From: an uncultured Prevotella sp.
GTDB taxonomy: Bacteria > Bacteroidota > Bacteroidia > Bacteroidales > Bacteroidaceae
Direction: 5' to 3'
Assembly: GCA_937901345.1 (NCBI GenBank)
Contig: CALCHM010000167.1
Span: 1-28,330, forward strand
Length of the DNA: 28,330 bases
The notes below the pieces were generated by a model. The model did no database searches. It was given only the letters and a program-made list of their open reading frames with translations, and was not told the origin of the DNA. Made by a program: the position numbers and the translations under genes. Each line of letters begins with the position of its first letter. Position 1 is the stretch's first letter. Below, in pieces: positions 14,981-22,952 of this stretch.

Positions 14981-16021
14981 ATGCGTAAATTATTTCTTTT
15001 GATTTTACTCCTTCCCACATTTCTGCAAGCGCAACCCCTTCGCCAGCAGAGCATGAAGCGCTGGGGGGTAGTGCCCGCTCATTATAGCGGTATCGCTCAC
15101 ATAGAAAACGACCTTTATGCCATCGTGAGCGACAAAGGTGCTATAGATGGTTTCTACCTGATGCGCATCTCTCAAGACCCCACCACGGGGAAAGTCACCC
15201 GCATCACTCCCGAAGGTTTCAAGAGTCGCTTCACGCCTGCAGAGAGCGCCATGAGTCCGCAACGCGACAGCGAAGGCATTTGCTATGTGCCCACGTCGCA
15301 AACCCTCTTTATTAGTGGAGAGGCGGACCAGCGCATTCTTGAATATGACCTTAACGGCATGCTTACGGGCAGAGAGTTGAACGTCCCTGCTGAGTTTGCC
15401 GTAGCCAATATCTATGGTAATCTGGGTTTTGAAGCCCTGACCTATTCGCCTCAGACGCACCACTTCTGGACCATTACCGAAGGTCCTTTGCGTGCCGATG
15501 GTGCTATCAATGGTCCGAAGTCGCCAACGACTCACAACCTTTTGCGCCTCCAATCCTTTGATGACAACCTCCAACCCGTGGCTCAATATGCCTACCGTAT
15601 GGACTTGGCAAAGGCAACAAAACCAGGGCGTGCACATGCCTTTGGAGTTCCTGCTCTGTGTGCCTTGCCCGATGGTCGCCTTTTGGTAATGGAGCGTGAG
15701 GTTCGCGTTTCGCCCAACTATTTTGCCTCTCACGTGGAGTGTAAATTATTCATGATTCATCCCTTGGAGAGTCATCAAATTGATAGCACCACCAAGTTAG
15801 ACCGCCTCGATCCCAATCACTTTATGATGAAGACGCTCGTTGCCAATTTCAAAACGCTCCTCACGCCTGTGCAGTATAACTATGCCAACTACGAAGGGAT
15901 GTGTTTAGGCCTTCGTTTGAATGACGGTACCCAAACGCTCCTGCTCATCAGCGATTCACAAGCGGGGCAAGGCAACGGATTGGTGACACTGAAGGATTAC
16001 ATAAAGGTGATTAAACTCTAA
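14981..16021 (+). CDS. Secreted phytase-like / esterase-like protein
   Basis: The 346-residue protein has a signal peptide at about 1-18 (MRKLFLLILLLPTFLQAQ). The fold is that of the 'esterase-like activity of phytase' family (PF13449-type): repeated beta-propeller-like blades such as YSGIAHIENDLYAIVSDKG, DSEGICYVPTSQTLFISGE, NLGFEALTYSPQTHHFWTITEG, LPDGRLLVMEREVR and YEGMCLGLRL. The acidic residues in D-SEG, F-E-A and Y-E-G match the conserved glutamates of that family. The true substrate is unknown; relatives are described as phytase-like or alkaline phosphatase-associated phosphodiesterases. Proximity to an OprO/P-like porin suggests periplasmic release of phosphate (inference). Confidence 0.82.
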   Translation: MRKLFLLILLLPTFLQAQPLRQQSMKRWGVVPAHYSGIAHIENDLYAIVSDKGAIDGFYLMRISQDPTTGKVTRITPEGFKSRFTPAESAMSPQRDSEGICYVPTSQTLFISGEADQRILEYDLNGMLTGRELNVPAEFAVANIYGNLGFEALTYSPQTHHFWTITEGPLRADGAINGPKSPTTHNLLRLQSFDDNLQPVAQYAYRMDLAKATKPGRAHAFGVPALCALPDGRLLVMEREVRVSPNYFASHVECKLFMIHPLESHQIDSTTKLDRLDPNHFMMKTLVANFKTLLTPVQYNYANYEGMCLGLRLNDGTQTLLLISDSQAGQGNGLVTLKDYIKVIKL

Positions 16022-16135
16022 GCGGAAGGCGAATCTCGCAAATTGGGAGGTTCAAAAACTTTGCTGGAAACGATTTGTAAACAATCTGGCACCCCTGACA
16101 ACTTGAGGAAACTGATTTTGAAAAATTCTGGAACC

Positions 16136-16306
16136 ATGCAAGTCAGCAGGGACAGATTTGGACTTAGGATGGCGCTATGCAGTCTGCAGGGACAGATTTG
16201 GAATTAGGATGGCGCCATGCAAGTCTGCAGGAATAGATTTGGATTTAGGATGGCGCTATGCAGTCTGCATGGATAGATTTGGAATCAGGATGGCGCTATG
16301 CAGAAT
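16136..16306. repeat. Tandem repeat array with alternating 41/40-bp units
   Basis: Units start at 16136, 16177, 16217 and 16258, with lengths 41, 40, 41 and 40, plus a fragment at 16298. All share atgcaGTCTGCAGGgatAGATTTGG and agGATGGCGCTATGC. Units one and three carry an extra A (atgcaag), so the real period is an 81-bp dimer. This keeps frame on the plus strand and leaves 16158-16370 open, reading as a 27-residue repeat (LDLGWRYAVC..DRFGIRMA). I see no proof of translation. The rest of 16022-16570 has no gene: 16022-16135 has no recognisable element, and 16307-16576 only short fragments of open frame. Confidence 0.88.
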
Positions 16307-16576
16307 TTTCCCCCTAGACGGATTAAAAATGGCATCCTGCGTATTTTTGATCCCCTATGACGAATGGTAAAAGCAGACGGCGGAAGGCAATGCTATTATT
16401 TGCAAGAACATAGGAGTCGCCCTTATCTTATACCCGCTGACAGCATGAATAAAGGCGTTGTGTCATAATGACCAAACAACTGCGTTGCTCCTCAATTTCG
16501 GATTTGGTCATGTACTTCAGTACACTCCCTTCATCCTCCATTTCAGCGCCTTGCATTTTATCACTCTTACACAATT

Positions 16577-16619
16577 TAAGAGGGTGTGCCGAAATTTTGC
16601 ATTTCGACACACCCTCTTA
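16577..16619 (-). terminator. Terminator hairpin of the rsmD operon (dispersed family)
   Basis: The 19-nt arms at 16577-16595 and 16601-16619 enclose a 5-nt loop. In the minus-strand RNA all positions pair, with one G-U, reading AAGAGGGTGTGTCGAAAT in the first arm. It lies 50 bp past the rsmD stop. A copy of the same hairpin with compensatory changes occurs at 26090-26129 after another gene. The T-run on the minus strand is weak (taaattg). Confidence 0.8.
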
Positions 16620-16668
16620 TCTTAATTGTTGGGGCGCGATTCGTGAGGTCGCGCCCTTTGTTGATTCG

Positions 16669-17235
16669 TTATTCCTGAGCGTCTTCGGTTTCTTCAACAC
16701 CTCTTTTGCGGAAGAAGGAGAAGTTGACACTGCCATATGCACGGTGTTCCAGGAAGTCTGGTCGGTCGGAGAAGTCGAAGTTCTTGCCATGTTCGAGCAC
16801 AAAGAGTGTGTCGTCCGTAACGAGACCACTGTTCATCACGCGTTCAGGGAGTTCTCCAAGTTCGGGGAGCGCATAGGGTGGGTCGGCAAAGATGAAGTCA
16901 AAGGGTTCCTTGCTGCGCTCAATGAAACGGAGGGCATCTCCGCAGAGCGGGTGGGCGGCAGGAGTTTTCAATGACTTGATACAATCAAGGATGAAGGCGA
17001 AGTGCTTGCGGTCTTTTTCCACCGTTGTTACGTGTGAACAACCTCGCGAAAGGAGTTCGAGCGTGATGCTGCCAGTTCCGCCAAAGAGGTCGAGCGCCTT
17101 AAGGTCTTCGAAGTCTAGATAGGCGCGGAGCACGTTGAAAAGATTCTCCTTGGCAAAGTCCGTTGTCGGGCGTGCCTTAAACGTGCGGGGAATTTCAAAG
17201 TGCTTCCCCTTATAAATGCCTGTGATGATGCGCAT
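16669..17235 (-). CDS. rsmD: 16S rRNA (guanine966-N2)-methyltransferase
   Basis: This 188-residue SAM-dependent methyltransferase methylates G966 of 16S rRNA in the 30S subunit. It starts MRIITGIYKGKHFEIP, followed by the family motif RPTTDFAKENLFN (22-34). The SAM-binding loop is DLFGGTGS (49-56), with an acidic residue at the end of the next strand (VEKD), and the catalytic motif IV is DPPY (118-121). The last ten residues are acidic (GVEETEDAQE) and dispensable-looking. It is the last gene of the minus-strand operon with DUF3822, 94 nt downstream of it, and is followed by the hairpin at 16577-16619. Confidence 0.94.
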   Translation of the reverse strand: MRIITGIYKGKHFEIPRTFKARPTTDFAKENLFNVLRAYLDFEDLKALDLFGGTGSITLELLSRGCSHVTTVEKDRKHFAFILDCIKSLKTPAAHPLCGDALRFIERSKEPFDFIFADPPYALPELGELPERVMNSGLVTDDTLFVLEHGKNFDFSDRPDFLEHRAYGSVNFSFFRKRGVEETEDAQE

Positions 17236-17329
17236 GGAAAGTGAGGTGTTAAGATGAAGGGCGTGGGTAAAACTGCAGGTGGGATTGTGTGAGGGTAGGG
17301 ATAGGTGAGGGGAGATGTGCCAATGTTGC

Positions 17330-18112
17330 CTACTTTTTCTTTCCCAAGATATAGGTAATGATGTCGTAGGTTATGCCTTCGGTTGAAGCAATTTCGTGTT
17401 GCTTAAACTCAATGGAGGGCAGGATGGGCAAAGCCTGGGGTGCAAACTTTGCTATCTCGGTGATGAGGGGATTGCGTAAATCTGGCGTTCCTGCAATGTG
17501 AATGGGGATTTCTTGTGGGTTGGCGCCATGGTGGTTGATGATATTGAATGCGTAATAAGCAACGTCTTCCACAGTGCCCACTTCGTAAGAATTCATGAAG
17601 AGCATGCGCCCATTATCAATGAGCATCATATCGACCGTCTTTTCATGAGAGTATATATATAATTGTGCGCCTAGTGACTGAGTGGAAATCTTCACAAACT
17701 GTCGTAACACGGGAGTAAGTGCAGCAACATAGTGCACTTCGCCCAATGCTTCTTCAATAGCCTTGCAAGTGCTTTCAGGTAGACCAAAGACTAACATGAG
17801 ATTGGCAGAAGGCACTACATCGTAGAATACGCGATGAGGCACCGTGGGTTTGAAGCAATAGTCATAAAAAGCGTCGCAATCTTCCTCTTGAAAGTCGGCC
17901 AAGGGAATGGGAGTGGCGTTGCCCACCACAAGAATCTGGGTGGCCTCATTCTGATTTCTCTCCTTGAGGATGTCAATGGAGGACACGGCTTCTTGAAGGT
18001 TCGCAATGAGCGAACGGTGTGACTGAAGGGGGATGGGAGCAAACGCAAAAGGCTTGCCTTGTTCGAGGCTAGCGGCAGAGAGTGTAGTGGGGGAGATACG
18101 AAGCGTAAGCAT
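17330..18112 (-). CDS. DUF3822 family protein, actin-like fold
   Basis: The protein has 260 residues from the ATG at 18112 (MLTLRISPTTLSAAS); the frame is open to 18163, but the extra 17 residues (HFHKEPPTPLS) are not family-like. Recognisable stretches are LEQGKPFAFAPIPL, VFGLPESTCKAIEEALG, IYSHEKTVDMMLIDNGRMLFMNSYEVG and IHIAGTPDLRNPLITEIAKF. From memory, a Bacteroides member of DUF3822 has a solved structure with an actin/ASKHA-like fold, and the gene is usually next to rsmD as here. There is no signal peptide or membrane segment. The function is unknown; nucleotide binding is only suggested by the fold. Confidence 0.85.
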   Translation of the reverse strand: MLTLRISPTTLSAASLEQGKPFAFAPIPLQSHRSLIANLQEAVSSIDILKERNQNEATQILVVGNATPIPLADFQEEDCDAFYDYCFKPTVPHRVFYDVVPSANLMLVFGLPESTCKAIEEALGEVHYVAALTPVLRQFVKISTQSLGAQLYIYSHEKTVDMMLIDNGRMLFMNSYEVGTVEDVAYYAFNIINHHGANPQEIPIHIAGTPDLRNPLITEIAKFAPQALPILPSIEFKQHEIASTEGITYDIITYILGKKK

Positions 18113-18191
18113 TGATGAAAGTAGGGATAAGGGCGTGGGCGGTTCTTTGTGAAAGTGCAACACGTGATTTCTTTGGGGTAGCGTCGGGACT

Positions 18192-18593
18192 TTAAGCGCC
18201 TTTTGCGTTCTTACTAGATGTTGAGGAACGCTTGCTCAACCACCACCCGTAAGGAACGAGTAAGGCGATAACCACACCAAATACGTTGGCATAGAAATCG
18301 TAAATGTCAGCACCGCGATAATCGGTCTTGACGCCTTGAAGAATCTCTATGGATCCGCTTAAGACAATTGGTGCGATGACGGCAAACAATAGGGTCCTGC
18401 CATAGTTGATGCGCGAGTGGCGCAAGAGATATTCCGTCCAGATGACGCTGCATGTTCCCGCATACATAATGAAATGTGCAATCTTGTCTAACCCTAAAAT
18501 AGAGGGCAACTTAACGGGAATGGCAGATGGATGGCAAAAGCAAAGAATCAGAATGAGCGCAATGCACACTAAGGAGAAGGGGTAACGTAGCAT
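18192..18593 (-). CDS. VanZ-like family membrane protein
   Basis: The protein has 133 residues from the ATG at 18593 (MLRYPFSLVCIA). A longer frame reaches 18707 but would run into the DUF4250 gene (18667-18840), so the short start is preferred. There are four membrane segments: about 3-20, about 35-52, about 66-84 and about 100-118. The VanZ-like marks are DKIAHFIMYAG (35-45) and EILQ followed by RGADIYDFYANVFGV. Despite the name, most VanZ-like proteins are not resistance genes, and this one lies in a housekeeping operon. The C-terminal tail is basic and serine-rich. Function unknown; inner membrane. Confidence 0.85.
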   Translation of the reverse strand: MLRYPFSLVCIALILILCFCHPSAIPVKLPSILGLDKIAHFIMYAGTCSVIWTEYLLRHSRINYGRTLLFAVIAPIVLSGSIEILQGVKTDYRGADIYDFYANVFGVVIALLVPYGWWLSKRSSTSSKNAKGA

Positions 18594-18666
18594 AAGGATA
18601 TATGGCAAAATAACACTGCAATGAGAATAAACTTCAACGGCGATAAGCGAAACGGGAGGTGATGAC

Positions 18667-18840
18667 TTACCAGAATTTGTTGTGCTCAGCAGAGTATTCA
18701 AATCCAACAGCTCCTAATTGTGCTAGCAACCAATTAGTGTCAATATCCTCCGCTCGACAGAGTTCGTCAAGCGAAGGATATTGGTCTCTCAGTTTCATAT
18801 TGATGTAACTGAAGAGAATCATGGGGTCTTTAGGAAGCAT
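18667..18840 (-). CDS. DUF4250 family small protein
   Basis: Reading the minus strand from the ATG at 18840 gives 57 residues: it begins MLPKDPMILFSYINMKLRDQ, continues YPSLDELCRAEDID, and ends EYSAEHNKFW before TAA. The pattern LPKDPxILxSYxNxKLRD..YxSLDELC is that of DUF4250, a small soluble helical protein known from Bacteroidota and Firmicutes, of unknown function. It starts only 3 nt after the stop of the coiled-coil lipoprotein gene, so the two are coupled, and ends 73 nt before the VanZ-like start. Confidence 0.9.
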   Translation of the reverse strand: MLPKDPMILFSYINMKLRDQYPSLDELCRAEDIDTNWLLAQLGAVGFEYSAEHNKFW

Positions 18841-18843
18841 CTG

Positions 18844-19731
18844 TTATTTCTTGAATTCAACCGCTCCCGAACCAATCATTTGTCCATCGATAAAGATGTA
18901 GGCATGGTAAGTGCCGGGCGAAAGGTATTCTTGAACAGGAACGTAGAGTTGAAGTTGAAGTTCCGAACCATCATATTCAATAGATTTCGCGGCAGAGTAA
19001 TCGATGCTGCGGTTCTCGTAGTTGAACTGACCTGTGGGGTTCACAATTTGGTTGTTGGGCTTCATTAAGCGAACGTAAACCATGCGGTTGCCCGTTGTGG
19101 CAGTTACGTTGCGCGTAACAGTGAAATCAACGGAGAACATCTTGATGTCCTTAGCCTTCTTCGCCTTCTTACCATTCTTCTTCAAAGGACTGATAGAAAT
19201 TCCCGTGGCATTTAGTTGTGCGGCAATTTCAACCTTTTCCTTGAGTTGTTCGCGCTGCTCGGTGATTACCGTGTTTTCTTTACGTGTGCGTGCGGCTTCC
19301 TCAAGCGCCTTGTCGCGCTCGCTAACGAGGGCGATGTTGAGGCGTTGCAAAGAGTCAACTTGGCGAATATAATCCTTCAAGACAGCACGTACAGTAGCGA
19401 GTTCCTTTTTCAGACGTAAGATTTCTGCTGAACTGCTCGCCTTAACATTTTTAAGTTCCTTGAGCAATTGTTCAGCACGCTTCTGTTCTTTGTCAAGCAA
19501 TGCTGCGAGCGAGTCGTTTTGTACGGACTTCTTGAGTTCGGCATACTGAACGGCAAATTCGGCATACTGATTTTCCATCTCGCGCTTGTCTAACTCCGCC
19601 AATTGGCGCAGTTCTTCAATTTCGCGTTCCTTTTCTTTGAGTTTCTCTGAGTCGCCACAACTGCTTAAAGATGCACCCATAATGAAGATCAGGGCGATGC
19701 CGCCCATGAGGATGGAAGTGAATTTTCGCAT
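18844..19731 (-). CDS. Coiled-coil lipoprotein
   Basis: The 295-residue protein has a lipoprotein signal peptide ending SLSSC with the lipidated cysteine at 25. Residues about 28-170 are a long charged coiled coil (KLKEKEREIEELRQLAELDKR, EQKRAEQLLKELKN, ILRLKKELATVRAVL). A basic linker follows (PLKKNGKKAKKAKD, about 182-195), then a C-terminal beta-rich domain of about 100 residues (FSVDFTVTRNVTATTG, LQLQLYVPVQEYLSPGTYHAYIFIDG). I recall this layout in Bacteroidales proteins of unknown function. It is periplasmic, anchored to a membrane. The coiled coil suggests a spacer or an assembly role. First gene of the operon with DUF4250, VanZ-like, DUF3822 and rsmD; no TAnnTTTG box is seen upstream, so read-through from ilvE is possible. 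Confidence 0.85.
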   Translation of the reverse strand: MRKFTSILMGGIALIFIMGASLSSCGDSEKLKEKEREIEELRQLAELDKREMENQYAEFAVQYAELKKSVQNDSLAALLDKEQKRAEQLLKELKNVKASSSAEILRLKKELATVRAVLKDYIRQVDSLQRLNIALVSERDKALEEAARTRKENTVITEQREQLKEKVEIAAQLNATGISISPLKKNGKKAKKAKDIKMFSVDFTVTRNVTATTGNRMVYVRLMKPNNQIVNPTGQFNYENRSIDYSAAKSIEYDGSELQLQLYVPVQEYLSPGTYHAYIFIDGQMIGSGAVEFKK

Positions 19732-19768
19732 AGGATTATAATGAGAAGTTACAATTGAGGAGATATGA

Positions 19769-19796
19769 CGAACTAAGGACGCTGTGCCCTAGTTCG
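19769..19796 (-). terminator. Hairpin after ilvE
   Basis: The arms CGAACTAAGG (19769-19778) and CCTAGTTCG (19788-19796) enclose a short loop with one mismatch, in the 92-nt gap between ilvE and the lipoprotein gene. There is no T-run on the minus strand, so it may be a weak terminator or attenuating structure. Confidence 0.45.
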
Positions 19797-19823
19797 CCAT
19801 GAATATAAGTGAAAAAATGTAGA

Positions 19824-20846
19824 TTAATCAACGATAGTGATCCAACCGTGAGTGTCGGGTTCGATACCGTACTGGATGTTGCGCAACTTGGTGTAGAGCT
19901 GTTGACTGATAGGACCAGGTTTGCCGTCCTTCGCAATCACATAACTCTTGTTTTCTTCCAAATCGTCAATGCGACCAATGGGGCTGATTACTGCTGCCGT
20001 ACCGCATGCGCCTGCTTCTTCCAATTCAGCGAGTTCTTCAACGGGAATCTGGCGACACTCTACGTTCAAACCGAGGTCAAGCGCCAATTGCTGAAGACTC
20101 TTGTTGGTGATAGAGGGAAGAATAGAACTAGACTTCGGAGTGATATAAGTATTGTTCTTAATACCAAAGAAGTTTGCAGCGCCACATTCGTCAATATACT
20201 TCTTTTCCTTTGCGTCAAGATAGAACTCGCAAGAATAACCGAGGTCGTGAGCACGCTTGTTGGCACGAAGACTAGCGGCGTAGTTACCACCAACCTTGAA
20301 CGTACCCGTTCCGTGAGGAGCTGCGCGGTCAAATTCGCGAACAATAACGTAGTTCGTAGTGTTGAAACCTCCCTTGAAGTAAGGACCTACGGGAGTTACA
20401 AAAATCATGAACAAATATTCGTCTGCAGGGCGAACACCAACCTGTGCGCCTGTACCGATAAGCAACGGACGAATGTAAAGAGCAGCACCACTTTCATAGG
20501 GAGGAAGGAAACGTTCGTTCAAGCGCACAACCTTCTTCACCATCGCTTCAAATATTTCTGTGGGAAGTTCTGGCATCATGATGCCGCGACACGTGCTTTG
20601 AAGGCGAGCCGCATTTTCTTCCAAACGGAAAACACGCACCTTGCCGTCAGGACAACTAAAAGCCTTTAATCCTTCAAATGCTTCTTGACCATAGTGCAAA
20701 GCAGTAGCAGCCATGTGAATGTTAATAGTGTCAGAACTGCTTACTTCAATTTCGCCCCATTTGCCATTGCGGTAGTAGCAGCGTACGTTGTAGTCGGTAG
20801 GCATGTAACCAAACGTGAGGTTTGCCCAATCAATTTCGTTGTGCAT
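19824..20846 (-). CDS. ilvE: Branched-chain amino acid aminotransferase
   Basis: This 340-residue PLP-dependent fold-type IV aminotransferase interconverts leucine, isoleucine and valine with their 2-oxo acids, using glutamate/2-oxoglutarate. The PLP lysine is K184 in HGTGTFKVGGNYA. Other BCAT marks are HYGQEAFEGLKAF (51-63), YIRPLLIGTG (124-133), the PLP-phosphate region ECGAANFFGIK and the GACGTAAVISPIG segment. The length and the FKxGGNY form are those of the BCAT-II type found in Bacteroidota and eukaryotes, not the shorter E. coli IlvE type. It is monocistronic or leads into the lipoprotein operon; a TACTTTTG box lies 34 nt upstream. Confidence 0.95.
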   Translation of the reverse strand: MHNEIDWANLTFGYMPTDYNVRCYYRNGKWGEIEVSSSDTINIHMAATALHYGQEAFEGLKAFSCPDGKVRVFRLEENAARLQSTCRGIMMPELPTEIFEAMVKKVVRLNERFLPPYESGAALYIRPLLIGTGAQVGVRPADEYLFMIFVTPVGPYFKGGFNTTNYVIVREFDRAAPHGTGTFKVGGNYAASLRANKRAHDLGYSCEFYLDAKEKKYIDECGAANFFGIKNNTYITPKSSSILPSITNKSLQQLALDLGLNVECRQIPVEELAELEEAGACGTAAVISPIGRIDDLEENKSYVIAKDGKPGPISQQLYTKLRNIQYGIEPDTHGWITIVD

Positions 20847-20879
20847 AGTTTAATTTTTTTAAGTTTTCAAATCGTGAGG

Positions 20880-20887
20880 CAAAAGTA
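20880..20887 (-). promoter_or_regulatory. Predicted ilvE -7 box
   Basis: On the minus strand TACTTTTG (20887 down to 20880) matches TAnnTTTG, the same sequence as the trpS box. There is no clear TTG 19-21 nt upstream. Confidence 0.55.
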
Positions 20888-21300
20888 CACATTTAAATAT
20901 TAAAGGCGACACTTCGACACGAAAAAATGGTTGACCAACTTCAAAATCTCCCATTCTATTTCGTATAATGAATAATAATCCCGATTTCGAATTGTTTTCT
21001 TGAAAAAAATGGAATGCCACGCGAATATTGTACGTTAGATGACGCCTAAGGTAACAACTACTCAAATACGCAAAGTGAGGAGGCCGTTGATTTTTTATTT
21101 CCAAAACGGTATAGGTGCGGGGCGTGATGCCGTTGCGTCGAATTTTATTAGCGGCATCAAAAGTTGAGTTCCTGAGGTCACGCTTCCATACCTAAATGGC
21201 TATGCTCAGTCATTAGGTAACCGTTGTGTTGCTTGTTCTGCTTAACAAAATTAATTTTACAAAAATCCAACAGAATTTAGTTTCTGTAAAGGATTTTTAT
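20888..21300. other. Intergenic region between ilvE and exbB
   Basis: Between the two divergent genes lie about 560 bp without a credible gene. The structured stretches are an inverted repeat GATGCCG (21126-21132) / CGGCATC (21152-21158) and a CCTAAATG...CATTAGG imperfect hairpin near 21190-21230. The part next to exbB is AT-rich. I see no riboswitch that I recognise and no tRNA. Confidence 0.5.
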
Positions 21301-21301
21301 G

Positions 21302-21309
21302 TAACTTTG
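21302..21309 (+). promoter_or_regulatory. Predicted exbB operon -7 box
   Basis: TAACTTTG at 21302-21309 fits TAnnTTTG; the -33 region around 21279 (tagtttctg) is degenerate. The leader to the ATG at 21413 would be about 97 nt and includes the small hairpin GCGC-agta-GCGC followed by a run of T (21324-21342). Confidence 0.65.
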
Positions 21310-21412
21310 CTCACGGACAATTAGCGCAGTAGCGCATTTTTTAGAATGTCGCGTTTTTAAGAAACTGATTATCAATAAACTTTTTTAAACTTTTTAATTA
21401 ATTCAAATCAAA

Positions 21413-22279
21413 ATGGCAACAACAAATGCTAGTGCACCTAAGGGTGCTGCAAAGAAGTCTCAGGGCTTCAAGGGTATTAAGTCCGGTTGGATTGTTATCC
21501 TTATCTGTTTTATCATTGCTGAAGCACTTTACGTGTTCGGTGCTGGTTACAAGACAAACTTCGTAGGTCACGAAGCGTTTACTGGTCTTCCTTTCCACTT
21601 CTTCCAGGATGGTAGTTATGAACCTGATGGTATCGTAGGTACTGTGTATAAGGGTGGTTTCATCGTGCCTCTTATCTGGGGTCAGTTGATTACTGTACTC
21701 GCTCTTGCAATTGAACGTTTCTTTGCTATTCGCACAGCAAACGGTAAGGGTAATGTAGGTCGTTTCGTAAAGGAAATCAAGGCTGCCCTTATGGCTAATG
21801 ATATCGCTAAGGCTGAAGCTCTTTGCGACAAGCAGCAGGGTTCTGTAGCAAACGTAGTACGTTCAACACTCGTTACTTACCGTCAGGTTGAAAACGACGC
21901 TACGCTCTCTAAGGAACAGAAGGTGCTCGCTATCCAGAAGGAACTTGAAGAAGCTACTGCTCTCGAAATGCCTATGATGCAGGAAAACCTTCCTATCATC
22001 GGTACTATCGTAACTCTCGGTACTCTTACAGGTCTTCTCGGTACCGTAATGGGTATGATCAAGTCGTTCTCTGCTATGGCAAGCGGCGAAGGTGGTGCTG
22101 ACTCTGCAGCTCTTTCTGTAGGTATCTCTGAAGCGCTCGTAAATACAGCTTCTGGTATCGCAACAGGTGCGCTCGCAGTTATCGCTTACAACTTCTACAC
22201 TAATAAGATTGACCGCCTTACTTTCTGTATCGACGAAGTAGGTTTCACTGTAGTTCAGACATTTAACGCAACTCACTAA
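21413..22279 (+). CDS. exbB: ExbB/TolQ/MotA-family proton channel protein
   Basis: This 288-residue inner-membrane subunit of the ExbB-ExbD-TonB motor uses the proton gradient to energise outer-membrane transporters. Membrane segments lie near 25-43, 83-104, 194-218 and 235-262. The MotA/TolQ/ExbB signature is in TLTGLLGTVMGMIKSF (204-219) and GISEALVNTASGIATG (237-252). A Bacteroidota feature is the extra segment with the 45-residue loop (VFGAGYKTNF to GTVYKGG) before the usual core. It is the first of four tightly spaced genes. Codons are strongly biased to a few types, suggesting high expression. Confidence 0.94.
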   Translation: MATTNASAPKGAAKKSQGFKGIKSGWIVILICFIIAEALYVFGAGYKTNFVGHEAFTGLPFHFFQDGSYEPDGIVGTVYKGGFIVPLIWGQLITVLALAIERFFAIRTANGKGNVGRFVKEIKAALMANDIAKAEALCDKQQGSVANVVRSTLVTYRQVENDATLSKEQKVLAIQKELEEATALEMPMMQENLPIIGTIVTLGTLTGLLGTVMGMIKSFSAMASGEGGADSAALSVGISEALVNTASGIATGALAVIAYNFYTNKIDRLTFCIDEVGFTVVQTFNATH

Positions 22280-22303
22280 TCCGTAAATTAGGTAATCCAA
22301 TCA

Positions 22304-22939
22304 ATGGGACGTTTTAAAATTAAAAAACAAGACACATTCATCGACATGACGCCGATGAGTGACGTTATGGTCCTGCTGCTTACCTTCTTTATGCTTACAG
22401 CTACGTTCGTTAAGGACGAGCCTGTAAAAGTGAATACTCCTGGTTCGGTTTCTGAAATTAAGATTCCCGAAGCAAATTTGCTCACCATTTTTGTTGATAA
22501 GTCGGGTAAAGTGTTCCTCTGTATGGATGCTCCCGAAACACAACGTGCAATGGCTGAACAGATGATTCGTGATGAATATCTTAATCTTAGTCCCGCTCAA
22601 CTTGATGAGTTTTCTAAAGTTCCCACATTCGGTACTCCTATAAGTCTTCTTACTGCTTGGTTGGCGCAAGAACCTGCAAAGCGTACAGAATTACTTTTGA
22701 AGGACGCACAAGCTGGTATTCCCGTTCCTGATGTTCAGGAAGATGGATCAACTATCGGCATGAATGAACTTAAGTTGTGGGTAGCAGCAGCTCGTAAAGC
22801 AAATGGGAAAAACATGGGTTTGGCAATTAAGGCAGACCAGAAGACTCCCTATTCAGCAATTAAAAAAGTAATGGACTCCTTGCGTGATGTTGATGAGAAT
22901 CGTTATAATCTCATTACGTCACTGAAAGCAGAGGAATAA
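22304..22939 (+). CDS. exbD: ExbD/TolR-family protein (first copy)
   Basis: This 211-residue partner of ExbB starts MGRFKIKKQD and has one membrane segment (about 21-37). The essential aspartate of the family is D20 in DMTPMSDVMVLLLTFFM. The remaining 170 residues are periplasmic, larger than E. coli ExbD (141 residues), with an insert before the C-terminal ExbD fold (LWVAAARKANGKNMGLAIKA). The gene starts 24 nt after exbB and ends 13 nt before the second exbD. Two ExbD paralogues in tandem are usual in Bacteroidota. Confidence 0.92.
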   Translation: MGRFKIKKQDTFIDMTPMSDVMVLLLTFFMLTATFVKDEPVKVNTPGSVSEIKIPEANLLTIFVDKSGKVFLCMDAPETQRAMAEQMIRDEYLNLSPAQLDEFSKVPTFGTPISLLTAWLAQEPAKRTELLLKDAQAGIPVPDVQEDGSTIGMNELKLWVAAARKANGKNMGLAIKADQKTPYSAIKKVMDSLRDVDENRYNLITSLKAEE

Positions 22940-22952
22940 ATCTTAGAATGTT

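Noticed and set aside
16158..16370. 70-residue plus-strand frame over the 41/40-bp array
   Set aside because: It starts within a repeat unit and is open because the dimer is 81 bp. No sign of translation.
18192..18593. Glycopeptide resistance gene vanZ
   Set aside because: Only the general VanZ-like fold is present; there is no vanHAX context and the ddl in the window is of the ordinary D-Ala-D-Ala type.
18593..18707. N-terminal extension of the VanZ-like protein
   Set aside because: It overlaps the DUF4250 gene in another frame and its sequence is not VanZ-like; the ATG at 18593 gives the normal length.
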